36,154 bases of DNA from contig JAFXKI010000002.1 in assembly GCA_017531845.1 (NCBI GenBank), positions 1 to 36,154 on the forward strand, written 5' to 3'. Positions 33,775 through 36,154 of this stretch are shown piece after piece. The stretch comes from Opitutales bacterium (GTDB taxonomy: Bacteria > Verrucomicrobiota > Verrucomicrobiia > Opitutales > UBA953). The notes below the pieces were generated by a model. It saw only the letters and a list, made by a program, of their open reading frames with translations, was not told where the DNA came from and searched no databases. A program made the translations under genes and the position numbers. Positions within the stretch are counted from its first letter, which is position 1. Every line of letters starts with the position of its first letter.

Positions 33775-34593
33775 ATGAAACTGCGATTCTTCCTGTTTTT
33801 CCTCGCTCTTGCGGGAACGCCGCTCGGCACTTTTGCTGAGGAATGCGAACTGGTCGTTAAACGCGTTCGCGGCGAGTGGGCGCTTTCGCCGGAGTCGGAC
33901 GAGTCGCCGAAAGAAGCTTTTTTCAAAGCTCTGAACGAGGCTCGCCGCAAAGCGGTTGCGGAAGTTTGCGGTGAGCGCGTGTCGTCATGGGATGCCCTGA
34001 TGACGCACAATGAGCGGCAAAGCTACAGCGGAACGGTCGTTACAGGCAGTGCCGGCATTGTCCGTAGCGTAGCGGAATTGCGCCGCGGATGGATTTTCCC
34101 TGAGAAAGGCGAGGCGCAGGCGCACGAATATCCGAGTGTTTTTGTGGAGGCGGAAATCACCGTAAAAAAATCTGCGGAAAAGCCGGATCCGTCTTTTACC
34201 GCCCTCATCGAAGGCGGGAAAAATCTCTACAAAAACGGAGAGCAAGACAGGTTTTCGATTACGGTTGCGCAGGATGCGTATTTGACGGTTTTTTGGCTGA
34301 ATCATGATTTTCAGGCGGATATTATTTTCCCGGCAAACCGCTGGGAAAATAATCATATTTTGCTTCAAAAAAAATCGCCGGAAATTCCGCTTGTCTTTGA
34401 AATTTCTTCTCCCCGCGCCAAGAAAGAAGCGGGAACGCTTTTCTTTGTGCTGACCAAGCGGCATTATCCTTTTCTCAAATCAAACACCTCTCAGAATCCC
34501 GAACAAAACCGGGAACGCCTTGATGCGTGGATGGCGGCGATTCCGTTGCGGGAACGTTTTATTTACGCCATTCCGTTCACTATCGAACGATAA
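33775..34593 (+). CDS. Secreted protein with FlgT/LPP20-like N-terminus and DUF4384 domain
   Basis: The 272-residue protein starts with a Sec signal (MKLRFFLFFLALAGTPLGTF). Residues about 45-80 (SPKEAFFKALNEARRKAVAE, VCGERVSS) match the helix of FlgT/LPP20 proteins. The C-terminal half has the DUF4384 core: NLYKNGEQDRFSITVAQDAY, then LTVFWLNHDFQADIIFPANR. DUF4384 domains are often fused to or next to caspase-like proteases in bacteria. The caspase-like gene begins one base after its stop, so they are coupled. This start is one of the few with a plausible Shine-Dalgarno sequence (AGGA at -7). Four octamers lie in the gene. Confidence 0.75.
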   Translation: MKLRFFLFFLALAGTPLGTFAEECELVVKRVRGEWALSPESDESPKEAFFKALNEARRKAVAEVCGERVSSWDALMTHNERQSYSGTVVTGSAGIVRSVAELRRGWIFPEKGEAQAHEYPSVFVEAEITVKKSAEKPDPSFTALIEGGKNLYKNGEQDRFSITVAQDAYLTVFWLNHDFQADIIFPANRWENNHILLQKKSPEIPLVFEISSPRAKKEAGTLFFVLTKRHYPFLKSNTSQNPEQNRERLDAWMAAIPLRERFIYAIPFTIER

Positions 34594-34594
34594 A

Positions 34595-36154
34595 ATGAAA
34601 CTTGCGGAATTTTTCATCTTTTGGTTTTCCGGCGCGGTTTTTTGTGTCGCCTCGGCGGATTTTTCCCTGCGTGAGCTCGGCGACGGGAAGGCGGAAATTT
34701 CTGCCTACCGCGGGAACGCAAGTTCTCTTCTCGTTCCCGGCGAAATCGACGGAAAGCGCATTGTCAGCATAGGATCCGGCGCGTTTTTCGGAAATGCCAA
34801 GCTACGGGAAATTTCGTTTCCCGAAAATCTTTTCGAAATAAAGCCTGCGGCATTCGCACATTGTACCGCGCTTGAGCGAATAACGTTCCCGACGACATTG
34901 AAAAAAATCGGGTCCCGAGCGTTTTTTGCCTGTGAAAAATTACCGGAAATCGTTTTGCCGGAAAACTTGGAGTTACTCGGCGAAGAGGCATTCGCTTTTT
35001 GTTCCGCGTTAGAAAAACTTTCCGCGCCGCTTCAAATTGCGGAATGCGGCGAAAACGCGTTCCCGCTCACCGCCGGAGCGTTTTTTCCGAAATCGAAATT
35101 TCCGGCTTTGGAAATAGATGTCGAGGCTGCAAAAATTCTGGAACCTTCCGGGAATTTCGCTGTCGACGGAGGAGAAATTTGCCGTATATGCGTTCCCGTA
35201 AAAAACACCGGGAATGCCGATGCTTACGGGTGCCGACTCAAGGCAAGTTTGAAAACGCCGCGCGGCGGGCTTTCGTTTTCTCAAGCACTCGGAATTACCA
35301 AGATTCCCGCCGGAGAGACCGTCGTCGCGGAAATCCCCGTCGTAGCCTCCCGCTTGTTGGAGCAAGGGAATGCCGAATTTTTGCTTTTTGCGGAAGAGCC
35401 GAACGGGTTCGGTTCCGAGGAGAAAATGCTCACCGTCGAAACACGCCCGTTTGTTGCTCCGTTGTTGAAAATTGTAGATTTTTCGGTGAGCGGGCAGGGC
35501 GACTCTACGCTGAAGAAAAACGCGCCGCTGGACTTGCAGTTTTTTCTGCAAAACACAACGTCGGGAAAAGCCGAAAATGTGGAAGTCAAAATCGAATTTC
35601 CCGGGGAAATTGTTTTGCTCGACGGGAACGTTTCGCAAACTTTTGAAACGTTAAAAGGCGGCGAAGCCAAGCCTTTGGAAATTTCGCTACTTGTGCCGCG
35701 CCGCTATCGCGGGACCGCCATTCCCGTCCGCGTCAAAATTTCGGAAAAATACGGAGAATACGCCCAAAATTGGGAAACGGAATTGCGCCTCAATACGACG
35801 ATTGCGAGTGCTAAAGCGGTGTTGAAAGCTCAGCGCGACGAGCGCGAAGCGATTGAACTCGCCTCGTTTACTTCCGACGTGGACAAAAACATTCCCGTTA
35901 ATCCGCAAAACGCTTCTCGCAATCGTTTTATTGCCGTTATCGCGAATGAAAACTATCGCTTTGTACCGCCCGTTTCCTTTGCACTCAACGACGGAAAAGT
36001 TTTTTACGAATATTGCCGTAAAACCTTCGGCGTTCCCGAATCGCAGATAAAATTTTTCAAAAATGCGACTTCCGGCGAAATGAACGAAGCGCTTTCCTGG
36101 CTGGAAGCACGGGGAAAGCTCGAAAACGCCGAGCTCATTTTGTATTACTCCGGA
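34595..36154 (+). CDS. LRR-CARDB-caspase-like protein, 3' end beyond the window
   Basis: The frame is open from ATG 34595 to the last base (520 codons). After a signal peptide (about 1-20), residues 45-150 are BspA-type leucine-rich repeats with a recurring F-x-I-x-x-x-A-F pattern (IVSIGSGAFFGNAKLREISF; LKKIGSRAFFACEKLPEIVL). Residues 170-400 hold two CARDB-like beta domains. From 444 a caspase-fold p20 region begins (NRFIAVIANENY, FALNDGKVFYEYCRKTFG, ILYYSG). In caspase-like proteases YYSG is followed by HG with the catalytic His, so the window ends just before it. The upstream DUF4384 protein, one base away, is a likely partner. Activity cannot be judged. Confidence 0.75.
   Translation, partial: MKLAEFFIFWFSGAVFCVASADFSLRELGDGKAEISAYRGNASSLLVPGEIDGKRIVSIGSGAFFGNAKLREISFPENLFEIKPAAFAHCTALERITFPTTLKKIGSRAFFACEKLPEIVLPENLELLGEEAFAFCSALEKLSAPLQIAECGENAFPLTAGAFFPKSKFPALEIDVEAAKILEPSGNFAVDGGEICRICVPVKNTGNADAYGCRLKASLKTPRGGLSFSQALGITKIPAGETVVAEIPVVASRLLEQGNAEFLLFAEEPNGFGSEEKMLTVETRPFVAPLLKIVDFSVSGQGDSTLKKNAPLDLQFFLQNTTSGKAENVEVKIEFPGEIVLLDGNVSQTFETLKGGEAKPLEISLLVPRRYRGTAIPVRVKISEKYGEYAQNWETELRLNTTIASAKAVLKAQRDEREAIELASFTSDVDKNIPVNPQNASRNRFIAVIANENYRFVPPVSFALNDGKVFYEYCRKTFGVPESQIKFFKNATSGEMNEALSWLEARGKLENAELILYYSG

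Larger units (their letters stand above)
1906..36038. repeat. Dispersed octamer CGTTCCCG / CGGGAACG, DNA-uptake-sequence-like (about 103 copies)
   Basis: Exact octamers were located by eye throughout this span. Examples as CGTTCCCG: 1906, 2378, 4574, 5485, 7573, 8487, 9906, 10879, 12873, 15190, 17750, 19126, 21228, 23082, 25127, 28020, 29453, 30880, 32552, 35058, 36031. Examples as CGGGAACG: 2089, 2709, 3323, 7959, 9641, 11154, 12628, 14863, 16621, 17152, 20034, 24495, 26478, 28095, 31362, 33812, 34549, 35633. The commonest extended form is GCGTTCCCGC. Totals are about 57 and 46 in the two orientations. Copies fall in genes on both strands, in all frames, and in intergenic DNA, often as inverted pairs in terminators. 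None occurs in 1-1905. Density, balance and terminator use match DUS/USS uptake signals. Chi- or KOPS-like polarity is not seen. Confidence 0.9.

Noticed and set aside
1906..36038. Octamer as Chi, KOPS or methyltransferase site
   Set aside because: Both orientations occur about equally in both gene directions, so no polarity is visible; it is not palindromic; no modification gene lies in the window.
1..36154. CRISPR array, tRNA, rRNA or complete insertion sequence
   Set aside because: No regularly spaced direct repeats, no tRNA-like folds and no transposase frames were seen; the octamers are too irregular in spacing for CRISPR.

Overview
Organism and character. About 34 kb of this window (from roughly 1.3 kb onward) reads as one moderately GC-rich bacterial chromosome of the Planctomycetes-Verrucomicrobia type, most likely a host-associated Verrucomicrobiota (Opitutales-like). 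This is inferred from gene content: a GH109-type glycosidase lipoprotein with an N-acetylhexosamine kinase and a sugar porter, a housekeeping sigma factor with a Lys/Ala-rich tail, a DnaG without zinc ligands, and start codons that mostly lack Shine-Dalgarno sequences. No rRNA or other phylogenetic marker confirms it. The first ~1.2 kb differs: it is AT-rich, ends a UvrD-type helicase gene that starts outside the window, carries a Bacteroidota-type promoter, and lacks the short repeat that fills the rest.

Main observation. The octamer CGTTCCCG/CGGGAACG occurs about 103 times between 1906 and 36038 (about 57 in one orientation and 46 in the other, counted by eye), roughly one per 330 bp, where chance predicts one or two. 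It lies in coding and intergenic DNA, in both orientations, in every reading frame, and repeatedly as inverted pairs forming the stems of Rho-independent terminators. This is the pattern of Neisseria DUS and Haemophilus USS DNA-uptake sequences, and I propose it as a DNA-uptake-like signal not known to me in this type of bacterium.

Layout. 2-496: UvrD-like helicase end. 497-1318: gene-free junction with a structured hairpin and the Bacteroidota-type promoter. 1319-2314: Rrf2/NsrR-like regulator divergent from a single-domain globin. 2478-6166 (+): hisC, a SurA/PpiD-like chaperone, a PfkB sugar kinase. 6155-10592 (-): a beta-CASP nuclease coupled to tadA, a pseudopilin, a MATE exporter and a small beta-rich anchored protein. 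10843-15171 (+): dnaG and rpoD. 15380-17546 (+): an NhaD-like antiporter and a secreted protein. 17671-20467 and 22392-24170 (+): amino-sugar genes (kinase, GH109, MFS porter), interrupted by minus-strand ribD and a thioredoxin-like protein (20571-22269). 24302-26660 (+): ECF sigma factor, an anti-sigma-like membrane protein with a duplicated motif, a Cys/His-rich secreted protein and an LTxxQ-like helical protein. 26755-28338 (+): YihY/BrkB. 28397-30522 (-): two paralogous U32-like proteins. 30671-33040 (+): an ExbD-like protein, a CPBP protease, a small cytosolic protein and rpe. 33101 to the right edge (+): an LPP20-like lipoprotein, a DUF4384 protein, and an LRR-CARDB-caspase protein cut by the window end just before its predicted catalytic His.

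How the genes work together. Two themes go beyond housekeeping: release, uptake and phosphorylation of GalNAc/GlcNAc (17.6-24.2 kb), and envelope or stress sensing (the NO-type regulator with globin, the ECF sigma operon, and the caspase locus). The repeat family links all of them through horizontal exchange, if the uptake-signal reading is right.
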